The notes under the pieces are model-generated. The model worked only from the letters and a program-made list of their open reading frames with translations. It made no database searches and was not told where the DNA came from. A DNA stretch of 64,000 bases from Fundicoccus_A sp052115865. Its GTDB lineage: Bacteria > Bacillota > Bacilli > Lactobacillales > Aerococcaceae. Below are positions 26,674 to 35,545 of this stretch, in pieces. The stretch lies in NCBI RefSeq assembly GCF_052115865.1, contig NZ_JBQKME010000001.1, positions 544,008 to 608,007 of the forward strand, in the 5' to 3' direction. Position numbers and translations under genes: made by a program. The stretch's first letter is position 1; every line of letters starts with the position of its first letter.

Positions 26674-28440
26674 ATGAAGGAAATAATATTAAGCAGTACG
26701 ATTTATAACTCAATACTTCTAGGAATAGAAAAAATAGAAGAAAATAAAAACTATTTAAACGAAATTAACTATTTTCCAGTGCCCGATAATGATACTGGAG
26801 AAAATTTAAACCATTTAATGCAAAGAATAAAAAAAGAAATTAGAAAAAAAGAAAGTGTTAAGGATATCCTTAGAATAGTAAGTGATGCAGCCATTAAAGG
26901 ATCTAGAGGAAATTCAGGTGCGATATTTTCTCAATTTTTTCAAGGGCTAGAGGAAGGATGTCCTGATAAGACAGTTATCAACACATCAGAGTTAATAGAA
27001 TGTTTTAGGTTTGGATCAGAGTATGCTTATTCTGCATTAGAGAATCCAGTAGAAGGTACTATTTTAACGGCTTTTTCAACATTTTATGAAAACTTAAAAG
27101 TATATAGAGATGAGCAGAGGCACGTAGAATCAATCTTCGAAGAATCATATAAAAAACTTAAATTAACTGTAGAAGAAACAAAGTACACTTTAAAATCGAA
27201 AACAAGTATTCATAAAGTAGATGCTGGGGCACTTGGATTTATGTATTTTGTAAGAGGGTTTATTGACGGTATCAATGGAAAAGAAGCTAATGAAAATAAT
27301 CTTGATTATATAAATATAAATAAAGAAGTAAAAACAAATAAATTTGATTTTCACATAGTAGATAATTTTAGGTATTGTACAGAAGTATTAATGAGAAATG
27401 ACAAGTATATCGAGAAGAGTAATCTACAAAATTTATTAAAAAAGTATGGAGATTCAATTGTTATTACAGAAAATAAAAACTATAGAAGAACACATATTCA
27501 TACAAATGAGCCTAGACAAATTATAGAAATTCTCAGTGATTTAGGAGAAATAATTGAGGTAAAAGCTGATGATATGATTTTACAGCAAAGATTATCTAAA
27601 AAATCAGATTCGGATATAGGTATTGTAATCGATAGCATTGCTGACTTACCTATAGACAACTTGCCCGATTTTGTTTATATGCTTCCATTAAATTTAATGG
27701 TTGAGGGTGTATCATATCAAGATAAGGTAAGTGCACCAAAAAATTTATCTAAATATAAAAAAGTAACTTCTTCACAGACAAACATTTCAGAGATAAGATA
27801 TTTTCTAGAACCAATATCAAAAAGACATAAGCATATTATTGTTTTAACCGTATCTTCTAAAATGTCGGGTCTTTATGAAAGATATTTAGAATTTAAGCAA
27901 AACAATCCAGATATGTTATTAGAAATCATAGATACAAAATTAAACTCTGTGGCAGAGGGACAAGTTGCATATCACGCTATCAATAAAATAAAAGAAGGTT
28001 ATAGTTTTAATGAACTAATAAATTATATAGAAAATATTATTAGTAGAAACAAGATATTCGTAAGTCTTAAAAATTTGGATGGGATGATAAAATCTGGAAG
28101 GCTTAATAAAAAAATAGGATGGTTACTTCAAAAAGTAGGATTTCTACCCCTTGTTACAATAGACAAAGATGGTAATGGATCTATTAATAAGAAAGCTTTT
28201 ACTCAAAAAAGTAATTATGCTAATCTATTAAAAGAAATAGAAGACAATAAAGATAAGATTGAATCTTATGCTTTAGTACATGTAAATAACCTTAATAAGG
28301 CTAAAGAATTAGAAGAATATTTAATTGAAAGATTAGGATTTCCACCGCTGTATATATCAGAAGCATCTTCTATTATTGAAAACTTCTCAGGAGATGGGAG
28401 TATAGCGATTGGATATCAATTAAAGGAGAATTATGAATAA
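26674..28440 (+). CDS. DAK2-DegV fusion, FakA-FakB-like fatty acid kinase
   Basis: About 588 residues from ATG 26674, just after the previous stop. The N-terminal half is a DhaL/FakA-type kinase domain: INYFPVPDNDTGENLNHLM with the metal-binding Asp set, GSRGNSGAIFSQFFQGLEE and VDAGALGFMYFVRGF. A middle part with THIHTNEP follows. The second half (after about 310) is a DegV/FakB fatty-acid-binding domain: IVIDSIADLP, KVTSSQTNISEIRYFLEP and SSKMSGLYERY. In Staphylococcus, FakA and FakB are separate proteins that phosphorylate fatty acids for phospholipid synthesis. The fusion suggests the same reaction in one chain. Confidence 0.85.
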   Translation: MKEIILSSTIYNSILLGIEKIEENKNYLNEINYFPVPDNDTGENLNHLMQRIKKEIRKKESVKDILRIVSDAAIKGSRGNSGAIFSQFFQGLEEGCPDKTVINTSELIECFRFGSEYAYSALENPVEGTILTAFSTFYENLKVYRDEQRHVESIFEESYKKLKLTVEETKYTLKSKTSIHKVDAGALGFMYFVRGFIDGINGKEANENNLDYININKEVKTNKFDFHIVDNFRYCTEVLMRNDKYIEKSNLQNLLKKYGDSIVITENKNYRRTHIHTNEPRQIIEILSDLGEIIEVKADDMILQQRLSKKSDSDIGIVIDSIADLPIDNLPDFVYMLPLNLMVEGVSYQDKVSAPKNLSKYKKVTSSQTNISEIRYFLEPISKRHKHIIVLTVSSKMSGLYERYLEFKQNNPDMLLEIIDTKLNSVAEGQVAYHAINKIKEGYSFNELINYIENIISRNKIFVSLKNLDGMIKSGRLNKKIGWLLQKVGFLPLVTIDKDGNGSINKKAFTQKSNYANLLKEIEDNKDKIESYALVHVNNLNKAKELEEYLIERLGFPPLYISEASSIIENFSGDGSIAIGYQLKENYE

Positions 28441-29212
28441 AATTTTATTAACAGTTTGTATTGTATTTGTTAGTTTTGTATTTGTTTATTTTATTGGAAA
28501 GAAAAAAAATAAGCATGATTTGCTTGATGTATTATGGGGAGCTGCTTTTATATTAGCTTCAGTAGTATCATATTTACTATCTGAAAATAAGAGTGATGTT
28601 GGGTTATTGATGACCGGGCTTGTTTTTGTTTGGGGATCTAGACTTACTTTCCATTTAACAAAAAGAAATATAGGAGCTAAAGAAGATTTTAGATATGATG
28701 ACTATAGAAAGAAATATAAAGGTAAAAATTTCGATTTATATTTCTTTTTTAGAATGTATCTAGTTCAGTTTATTTTATGTATTATTATTGTTTTTCCGGT
28801 AATATTTATTAATATAAGTGGAAATGTTAAATTATCTTCTTTAACATTTATAGGTCTTATTGTGTGGATTGTTGGATTTATTTTTGAATCATTAGGTGAC
28901 AAACAATTAAAAGAATTTAAATCTAAACCTGAAAATAAAGGAAAATTGATGACAATAGGACTGTGGTCATATACTAGACATCCTAATTATTTTGGAGAAG
29001 CAACTCAATGGTGGGGGATATATCTTATATCCATATCTAATTTAAATAATCTTTGGTTAATCTTTAGCCCTATAGTGATTACTTTACTAGTTAGATTTGT
29101 ATCTGGTGTCCCATTACTTGAAAAGAAATACGAGGGTAGAGAAGATTGGAAAAAGTACAAGAGAAGGACAAGTGTTTTTATACCTCTACCACCTAAGTCT
29201 GATAAGGAGTAA
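28433..29212 (+). CDS. DUF1295 membrane enzyme (steroid 5-alpha-reductase-like)
   Basis: 259 residues with about six hydrophobic helices. Conserved blocks: LWGAAFILASVVSYLL, TRHPNYFGEATQWWGIYLIS (the RHPNYFGE motif shared with isoprenylcysteine methyltransferase and steroid reductase-like enzymes), and GVPLLEKKYEGREDWKKYK at the end. It overlaps the DAK2-DegV gene by 8 bp and is the last gene of the operon. The family is linked to lipid or polyprenoid modification, with no fixed reaction. Confidence 0.82.
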   Translation: MNKILLTVCIVFVSFVFVYFIGKKKNKHDLLDVLWGAAFILASVVSYLLSENKSDVGLLMTGLVFVWGSRLTFHLTKRNIGAKEDFRYDDYRKKYKGKNFDLYFFFRMYLVQFILCIIIVFPVIFINISGNVKLSSLTFIGLIVWIVGFIFESLGDKQLKEFKSKPENKGKLMTIGLWSYTRHPNYFGEATQWWGIYLISISNLNNLWLIFSPIVITLLVRFVSGVPLLEKKYEGREDWKKYKRRTSVFIPLPPKSDKE

Positions 29213-29774
29213 AACAAATAATTGAAATAATGAGATATGAATTATTTTATATGGTATTCAATAATAAATAGAAATAATTGAAAATACAATCAGTTTGCTA
29301 GAACCCATAAAATGCAAAAGCACCAAAAACATTTATGACATATCCACCTTACGGTTAAAGTCAAATTCTTTAGATTGTTATACATTCGAGGCATGTTGAG
29401 TGTGTGGTATTAATGAAAAAAAATTAAGTAACAATTCGTAACAAATAAAAACTGAAAAATTGTGACTCAAAAATATTACAACCATAACTTCATGAATTAG
29501 GCTGACAAAATGAGCAAGTCGAAAGCATAAGAACTTTTTTCATCTATAATACAATGTTATTGTCTTTTAGATAATACAAATGCTTTTTTTGATTCTAATT
29601 TCTTAGACGTTAATTATATTGGTTCTATGTTTAAAAACTTTTATCGTCTTTATCAAGCGATTTTTTTTCAGATGATGTTTAGTTTTTCATTGAGTAGATT
29701 ATGTACAGGAAAATTATACACTTATTTTTCATTAAACTGGCACTTCTTAAATAAAAAAACGAATATACCTATGG
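29213..29774. other. Gene-free stretch with remnant sequence
   Basis: No supported gene. A 62-codon frame at 29627-29815 has no ribosome site and no recognisable sequence. The third copy of the TGTTGAGTGTGTGGTATTAA motif lies near 29394. The region looks like the border between the lipid operon and an IS21 remnant. Confidence 0.4.
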
Positions 29775-30010
29775 ATAAATACGGCGATGGATTTCGTCCA
29801 CTGAATGCGGAGTAATCGTCTGCTGAGTGCGAAAACAATCGTCCAAATTAATAACCTATTGTATACTTATTTTATGTATGAGCTTTTATAAAAATAAGTT
29901 ACAGGAGGTATTTTTATGATTAATTATCATAAAATTATTGAAATACATCTACAAGGGATTACCCAATGAACAATCTCTTTCAGTAAGGGGCATTACAGAG
30001 ACAAAATCTA
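29775..30010 (+). mobile_element. IS21-like left end with istA start
   Basis: TTTCGTCCACTGAATGCGG and CGTCTGCTGAGTGCG near 29788-29835 resemble IS21 terminal repeats. AGGAGG at 29903 precedes MINYHKIIEIHLQGITQ, the IstA N-terminus, with a stop then TISFSVRGITETKS. The rest of istA is missing. The gene that follows at 30012 starts right at the break. Confidence 0.65.
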
Positions 30011-30011
30011 A

Positions 30012-30689
30012 ATGGTGGTGAATCAAACGGAAGCTAAAGACTTGAAAAACGACAACATATTTAATAAATATCGCTATCGAAAGAGGGATGGAATGCTTGC
30101 GGAATTAATTGAAAATTGGGAACAGTACTGTAATGAAGAGAATTTTGTGGGGATAGGTTCGACAAGAAAAGCTTATCACGTTTCGGATTATGTCATCAAA
30201 GTCAATATCCACCCGCTGGGGTACGACCAATCTAAAAATGAATTTGAAATTTATACAGCAATGGCTAAACAATCACAAGATTCATTACTAGCTCAAACAT
30301 TTTATGTTGATGATCATATTTCGATACAAAAGTACTACAAACCTTTAGAACTAATCGATAATCAATCGTATGAAATAGATTTGAAGGAACATGCGCATTT
30401 AATCCCTGATTCATTTGTGCAAACTTTAAATGTATTAGATAAAACTTTCGATTGCTTTGATTTAAAAGACAGTGGTAATTTTGGATTAGATGATGAAGGC
30501 AAACTTGTTTTTATCGATTATGGCATGACTAAGTCTTTATATGAAGCCGAGTGGGTTCCTTTAGCTGAAGAAGGAATCTTGCCACAAATCTACTTTGAGT
30601 TGTGCAATCGTTGTGGAGAAGAAAAAGAACTGCGTATGTATGGAGAAGACGATCAAGACAAGCGCTGCTTTGACTGCGGTAAGGAATAA
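30012..30689 (+). CDS. Protein-kinase-like fold with C-terminal zinc ribbon
   Basis: 225 residues. FVGIGSTRKAYHVSDYVIKV resembles a kinase glycine loop and lysine strand. FDLKDSGNFGLDDEGKLVFI followed by DYGMTK resembles the catalytic and metal-binding region, although a full HRD is missing. The C-terminus has CNRCGEEKELR and CFDCGKE, a four-Cys ribbon. The 5' end runs into IS21 sequence, and an internal ATG after AAAGAGGGATGGA (MLAELIENW, 30093) may be the true start. A bidirectional terminator follows. Function unknown; the kinase reading is inference. Confidence 0.6.
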   Translation: MVVNQTEAKDLKNDNIFNKYRYRKRDGMLAELIENWEQYCNEENFVGIGSTRKAYHVSDYVIKVNIHPLGYDQSKNEFEIYTAMAKQSQDSLLAQTFYVDDHISIQKYYKPLELIDNQSYEIDLKEHAHLIPDSFVQTLNVLDKTFDCFDLKDSGNFGLDDEGKLVFIDYGMTKSLYEAEWVPLAEEGILPQIYFELCNRCGEEKELRMYGEDDQDKRCFDCGKE

Positions 30690-30720
30690 TGTATTTATGA
30701 ACATAAATACATATAGCAAA

Positions 30721-30767
30721 AAATCCTACTCATTGGCACTTTAAAAAATGCACATAAAGTAGGATTC
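30721..30767. terminator. Bidirectional terminator between convergent genes
   Basis: AATCCTACT (30722-30730) pairs with AGTAGGATT (30758-30766). A-rich and T-rich flanks lie on either side, serving both the kinase-like gene and the convergent gene at 30778. Confidence 0.75.
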
Positions 30768-30777
30768 TTATATATTT

Positions 30778-31176
30778 CTAATCTATTTTATTCAGTAAAT
30801 ATTCCTCAAACGCTTCTTTAAAATCCAAAATATGGTCAAGTTTAATAGCAAAGTCATGATCACTGAAATTACAATGGACGACAAACGCACCATCTTTCTC
30901 CCGCACCATAATCGAAGGTCGAATACTGTCGTTAATCGCATCTTTTGTTTGAGTATTGCCATAGAAATACCAATTCGTTTCAGTAGGTTTGGATGCCTTT
31001 GTTTCTGCTAAGTTATTTTGGATAATCTGTCCTAATTCACTCATGACAAGCTCGTCGAGTTTTAACACATTTCCAATATCACCCTCCTCAGCTAACTCTG
31101 CATAACCATACCAAATATTACGGCTTGTTTTTGAACCGTCTTCTGTACCAAAAGTTTCATCAAATAATTTTTCCAT
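30778..31176 (-). CDS. Hypothetical protein
   Basis: 132 residues, acidic, probably soluble. It contains NIWYGYAELAEEGDIGNVLK, a Trp-rich middle (NWYFYGNTQTKDAIND) and a beta-strand-like VREKDGAFVVHCNFSD. AAGGAG lies upstream of the ATG. I do not recognise the family. It lies convergent with the kinase-like gene, and its upstream neighbour on the same strand is a broken YdeI-like gene. Confidence 0.55.
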   Translation of the reverse strand: MEKLFDETFGTEDGSKTSRNIWYGYAELAEEGDIGNVLKLDELVMSELGQIIQNNLAETKASKPTETNWYFYGNTQTKDAINDSIRPSIMVREKDGAFVVHCNFSDHDFAIKLDHILDFKEAFEEYLLNKID

Positions 31177-31207
31177 TTTCTTTCAACTCCTTTTTAGATT
31201 TAGTTAT

Positions 31208-31458
31208 TTATTTTTTTGACGAAATAATTCAATAGACTTATAACCTTGCGCTTAAATATCAATCATTTGGGTTTTCCGGTCATCTTTCGTTTTCTGCTGC
31301 TTAGCTGAAAAGACATAAGGTGCCCAGCCTTTTTGGTATCCAGCCGTTAATTCTTGAAAGAATCCTAATTGTTCTGGATAATCAGCCAAAAATGTTTTAA
31401 CATCAACCACCTTTTCTTCATAATCTGCAACACGCTGACTCGGAGCAGTTGATTGACT
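31208..31458 (-). pseudogene. YdeI-like (DUF1801/OmdA type) protein, C-terminal remnant
   Basis: The minus strand reads VKTFLADYPEQLGFFQELTA then GYQKGWAPYVFSAKQQKT, ending MIDI-stop-AQGYKSIELF. This is the pattern of the YdeI C-terminus (bacteriocin-protection / YdhG family). The N-terminal domain is missing and a stop interrupts the last helix. Confidence 0.65.
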
Positions 31459-32268
31459 TTCTCAAAATAAATAAAGCTGCTAGTCAAGTTAGAAGGTCAA
31501 TCTTACATGGCAAGCAGCTTGTTTTTTGAGTAAATATCAGGTGATATTTATTAGGAGAATCAAGCACAGCTTGATGAGTTGCAGGATTGTTTTAAAATTG
31601 AAGGGTGAAAAATGATTAAAGAAATTGTAATTTAGGGTCTAATCAAAATAGTATTTTTTTAATAAGCATTCAGCATGTAAAATAAAATCAGAATGTCTAT
31701 ATGCAGTAAAACTAACCATACCAAGTATATTATTATCATTTACGATTATCTTTGGTTTTCTTTTGTCAACTTATCTTGCCAGAATCAATGGCATAGTTAT
31801 TTATTTGCTGTAATGGGAAGATATTAAAGACATAGAAATAGATGTGGAAAATAATAAACTGAATAATTTTATAGATGTGAAAACAAAGAAAAAATATATC
31901 CAGGTCAGTATTATGCTCAAGAGGATGTTACTGAAATGAAGAATGTAATTGAGAGATTGAAGCGCATCAACTAAATTTAAGTAGTTTAAACTAATATTAA
32001 TTGTCTGGCTGTATGCTAGAAAAATAATTTGAGTATACAAAAAAAAGCCCCACTAGCTTTTGAATGCAGGGAACGTAGTGGGTTCTGGTACGCTAATTTT
32101 AACAATAATTAGAATCAATTACTAGATGTTAACGTGATTTTCTGCTGAAAATTGATTTAGAAAGCTCCATAAAAAAATTCAATAAGACAGTCGCTTGCCT
32201 AACTATCAAATAAGTATTAGAATAATATAGTTAACAGTTTTATTAGAATAATTTGGAGGTTTAATCGT
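31459..32268. other. Long gene-free stretch before the pyruvate oxidase gene
   Basis: A hairpin AAGCTGCT...AGCAGCTT lies at 31468-31520. It is followed at 31530-31552 by TAAATATCAGGTGATATTTA, a perfect palindrome made of two copies of the dispersed motif. Short decayed frames follow (for example LGMVSFTAYRHSDFILHAE on the minus strand near 31670-31740). A weak hairpin CCCCACTA/TAGTGGG lies at 32047-32083. No intact gene seen; the spxB promoter should lie in 32100-32250. Confidence 0.4.
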
Positions 32269-34050
32269 ATGTCAAAAGGAAAAATTAAAATCAGTGCGGC
32301 GTCATTAAAAGTCATGGAAGGTTGGGGAATCAATACTATTTATGGTATTCCATCCGGTACGCTGGCTCCTTTAATGGAAGCGTTGGGAGAACAAAAAGAT
32401 ACAAACATTAAGTTCTTACAGGTGAAGCACGAAGAAGTTGGAGCTATGGCTGCGGTTATGCAATGGAAATATGGCGGGAAATTAGGTGTGTGTGTTGGAT
32501 CGGGTGGACCTGGTGCATCTCACTTAATCAATGGTCTTTATGATGCAGCCATGGACAATACTCCTGTTTTAGCCATTTTAGGTTCACGTCCTCAAAAAGA
32601 ATTAAATATGGATGCCTTCCAAGAGCTAAATCAAAATCCAATGTTTGATCATATCGCTGTTTATAATCGACGTGTTGCCTATGCAGAGCAATTACCTAAA
32701 ATGATTGATGATGCAATTCGTACAGCAATTTCTAAACGAGGCGTTGCGGTATTAGAAGTCCCTGGAGACTTTGGTTTCTATGAAATGGATGCTGATGCAT
32801 TTTATTCTTCAGGTCATAGTTACCGCGATTTCATCTCTTCAGCTATCGATGAAAAAGATATTGATGCTGCTGTAGAAGTATTAAATAACTCTAAACGCCC
32901 AGTTATTTATGCGGGTATCGGAACCATGGGACATGGTCCAGCCGTTCAAGAATTGTCTAGAAAAATCAAAGCGCCTATCATTACGACTGGTAAAAACTAT
33001 GAAACTTTCGACTGGGACTTTGAAGGGTTAACAGGTTCAACTTATCGTGTCGGCTGGAAACCTGCTAACGAAGCGGTTAAAGAAGCTGACACAGTCCTAT
33101 TTGTTGGTTCGAATTTCCCATTTGCTGAAGTAGAAGGTACTTTTTCAAACATCGAAAACTTCATCCAAATTGATAATAATCCTGCCATGCTTGGTAAACG
33201 TCATAATGCTGATGTGGCGATTCTTGGCGATGCAGGTGAAGCTGTTCATATGTTATTAGATAAGGTAACCGCCGTTGAAGAATCGGCGTGGTGGAATGCC
33301 AACTTGAAAAACATTCAAAACTGGCGTGACTATATGACAAAATTAGAAACAAAAGAAAGCGGCCCTCTGCAACTTTATCAAGTATACAATGCGATTAATA
33401 AATATGCAGATGAAGATGCTATTTATTCGATTGATGTTGGGAACTCAACACAAACCTCTATTCGTCATTTACATATGACACCAAAAAATATGTGGAGAAC
33501 CTCACCGTTATTTGCATCTATGGGGATTGCTTTACCGGGTGGGATTGCAGCTAAAAACGTATACCCAGATCGTCAAGCTTGGAACTTAATGGGAGACGGT
33601 GCCTACTCAATGACTTACCCAGATGTGGTGACCAACGTTGTATACAATATGCCAGTTATTAATGTTGTATTTACTAATACCGAGTATGGTTTCATCAAAA
33701 ATAAATATGAGGATACTAACACCAATACTTTTGGTACTGACTTCGGAGATGTAGATTACGCAAAAATTGCTCAAGCACAAGGAGCAGTTGGTTTTACGGT
33801 TCGACGTATTGAAGATATGGATCAAGTTATGGCAGATGCGGTTGCAGCTTATAAAGCAGGCAATACTGTTGTTATTGATGCTAAAATCACAAAAGACCGT
33901 CCAATTCCAGTAGAATCATTAAAATTAGATCCAGCTTTATATAATGAAGAAGAAATTAAAGCCTATAAAGAAAAATATGAAGCGGAAGAATTAGTTCCTT
34001 TCCGTGAATTTTTAGAAGCCGAAGGACTAAAATCCAAAGTGATAATATAA
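32269..34050 (+). CDS. spxB: Pyruvate oxidase (SpxB/Pox type)
   Basis: 593 residues, a thiamine-diphosphate, FAD-dependent enzyme of the acetolactate synthase superfamily. VKHEEVGAMAAVMQWK near residue 58 holds the catalytic Glu; the FAD domain has IYAGIGTMGHGP; MGDGAYSMTYPDVVTNVVYN near 440 is the ThDP motif GDG...N. It converts pyruvate, phosphate and oxygen to acetyl phosphate, CO2 and H2O2 in lactic acid bacteria. TTGGAGG precedes the ATG and a strong terminator follows, so it is a single-gene unit. Its ThDP need links it to the thiamine operon at 60 kb. Confidence 0.92.
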   Translation: MSKGKIKISAASLKVMEGWGINTIYGIPSGTLAPLMEALGEQKDTNIKFLQVKHEEVGAMAAVMQWKYGGKLGVCVGSGGPGASHLINGLYDAAMDNTPVLAILGSRPQKELNMDAFQELNQNPMFDHIAVYNRRVAYAEQLPKMIDDAIRTAISKRGVAVLEVPGDFGFYEMDADAFYSSGHSYRDFISSAIDEKDIDAAVEVLNNSKRPVIYAGIGTMGHGPAVQELSRKIKAPIITTGKNYETFDWDFEGLTGSTYRVGWKPANEAVKEADTVLFVGSNFPFAEVEGTFSNIENFIQIDNNPAMLGKRHNADVAILGDAGEAVHMLLDKVTAVEESAWWNANLKNIQNWRDYMTKLETKESGPLQLYQVYNAINKYADEDAIYSIDVGNSTQTSIRHLHMTPKNMWRTSPLFASMGIALPGGIAAKNVYPDRQAWNLMGDGAYSMTYPDVVTNVVYNMPVINVVFTNTEYGFIKNKYEDTNTNTFGTDFGDVDYAKIAQAQGAVGFTVRRIEDMDQVMADAVAAYKAGNTVVIDAKITKDRPIPVESLKLDPALYNEEEIKAYKEKYEAEELVPFREFLEAEGLKSKVII

Positions 34051-34091
34051 AGCGCGAATATAAATTTAATTACAAGTTTCAGCTAAATAAA

Positions 34092-34140
34092 AAAAACAGA
34101 AATCACTATTTCAGTTATGAGTTAGTGGTTTCTGTTTTTT
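34092..34140 (+). terminator. Terminator of spxB
   Basis: AAACAGAAATCACTA pairs with TAGTGGTTTCTGTTT and is followed by a T-run. Confidence 0.88.
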
Positions 34141-34502
34141 TATTGGATATTAAGGTAAAATTATTGGCAGTTTTCACTTTTTCATTCTTCAAGGAACTTG
34201 ACTGAACCAAAAATAGCTTTTATTTGGCAAGAAACAGACATAACAGCTACTTAATGTCTGTGAACTCATCTGTTGACCTACAATAACAGTTTTTATGTCG
34301 GTTGAATATCCCATTGACTGACAATAAAATACCTTCTTCTACTCAAAAGATACCCAATCAACCCCCGTAATTAATTTTATTTATTATAACCATCCATTTT
34401 CAAGAATTTTCCCATCCCACATCAGTTATTCTATCAAATTACTAATTGTTTCTTATAAAAAATTTAAAACACATTTTCTGCTTTGTGATATTTAATGTTA
34501 GT
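34141..34502. other. Intergenic stretch after spxB
   Basis: No gene seen. One imperfect copy of the dispersed motif (GTGATATTTAAT) lies at 34485-34496. The rest is AT-rich with no clear structure. Confidence 0.4.
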
Positions 34503-34530
34503 TTGACTATTATTTAAATGCTGTTATAAT
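34503..34530 (+). promoter_or_regulatory. Promoter of the EamA-codA operon
   Basis: TTGACT (34503-34508), 16-bp spacer, TATAAT (34525-34530). A leader of about 70 bases follows before the ATG; I saw no known riboswitch core in it. Confidence 0.7.
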
Positions 34531-34606
34531 AGTATTTGTGAGTGTCTGTGGAACTATTTAACAGAAAAGTTCACAAAGTGAATTTTATAGTGAAGGTGGT
34601 GATGGG

Positions 34607-35545
34607 ATGGATAAGATTAAAAGTAAAATAAATTTTGGTTATTTATTAGTATTCTTAGCCGGTGCAGGGTGGGGGACAGGTGGTATATATATTACCAATA
34701 TGACCCAAATGGGGGCTTCTTCCTTATTAACGGGCTTTACGGGTCACGTATTTGCTCTACCTATAATAGCAGTAGCCATTTTATTAACAAAAGGCTTTAA
34801 AGGTTTTAAAGTCTCAAAGCAAGGATTACTTTTTGCCTTAGTAATGGGAGTTGTGACAAAAGGATTCTTCAAAATGGCTTATGATACCAGTATAGCAACG
34901 GTAGGTCTATCAACGGCTGCAGTCGTACTTTATACGGCACCGGTGTTTGCGGCAATTTTGTCGATGATCGTCTTTAAAGAAAAATTACATACAAATAACT
35001 ACTTAGCCTTGGCAATGAACTTAAGCGGGGTTTTTTTAATGGTTACTTTAGGTAATTTTTCAAAATTAAATGTTGAACCGTTTGGTGTTGTCCTAGGTTT
35101 TACAGCGGCATTTTTACATGCATCCAATACGATTATGGCTAAAATTTCTGGAGACTCAGAAGATCCTTTAACAATGACTTTTTATATGTTGCTGTTTTCT
35201 ACAATCACGCAAGGTATTTTTTCACAACCTTGGTCAGCAAAGAACGTCGCTTTATTCATGGATACTGAATTTCTCTTCTGGGCTTTAGCGAATGCGGTTG
35301 TTACAGGCGCAATGTCAAACCTGTTCTATTTGAAAGGGATGTCAATGAACATCGATGCTTCAAAAGCACCAGTAATCTCTTCAGTAGAGGTAATTGTTGC
35401 CACATTGTTAGGTGTTGTTATGTTTAACGAATCGATGAACTGGGTTGGTGTTCTAGGAATTATTTTAATGTTAGCTTCAATTTATATAATGAATCAAGAA
35501 CCTGAAAAAACAATTGGGAGGAACATAAATGAAGAAGTTTATTAA
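34607..35545 (+). CDS. EamA-family drug/metabolite transporter
   Basis: 312 residues, ten predicted membrane helices in two EamA repeats of five. Helix-rich blocks such as LLVFLAGAGWGTGGIYITNM at the start and VISSVEVIVATLLGVVMF near 265 fit the DMT superfamily. GAAGGTGGTG precedes the ATG. The next gene, a cytosine-deaminase-like enzyme, overlaps its end by 17 bp, so the transporter probably moves the same nucleobase-like compound or product. The direction of transport is not known. Confidence 0.85.
   Translation: MDKIKSKINFGYLLVFLAGAGWGTGGIYITNMTQMGASSLLTGFTGHVFALPIIAVAILLTKGFKGFKVSKQGLLFALVMGVVTKGFFKMAYDTSIATVGLSTAAVVLYTAPVFAAILSMIVFKEKLHTNNYLALAMNLSGVFLMVTLGNFSKLNVEPFGVVLGFTAAFLHASNTIMAKISGDSEDPLTMTFYMLLFSTITQGIFSQPWSAKNVALFMDTEFLFWALANAVVTGAMSNLFYLKGMSMNIDASKAPVISSVEVIVATLLGVVMFNESMNWVGVLGIILMLASIYIMNQEPEKTIGRNINEEVY

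Noticed and set aside
29627..29815. 62-codon frame before the IS21 remnant
   Set aside because: No ribosome site, no recognisable sequence, and it overlaps the likely IS21 terminal repeats.
31801..32040. 79-codon minus-strand frame with hydrophobic sequence
   Set aside because: AT-rich chance frame without ribosome site in a decayed region.
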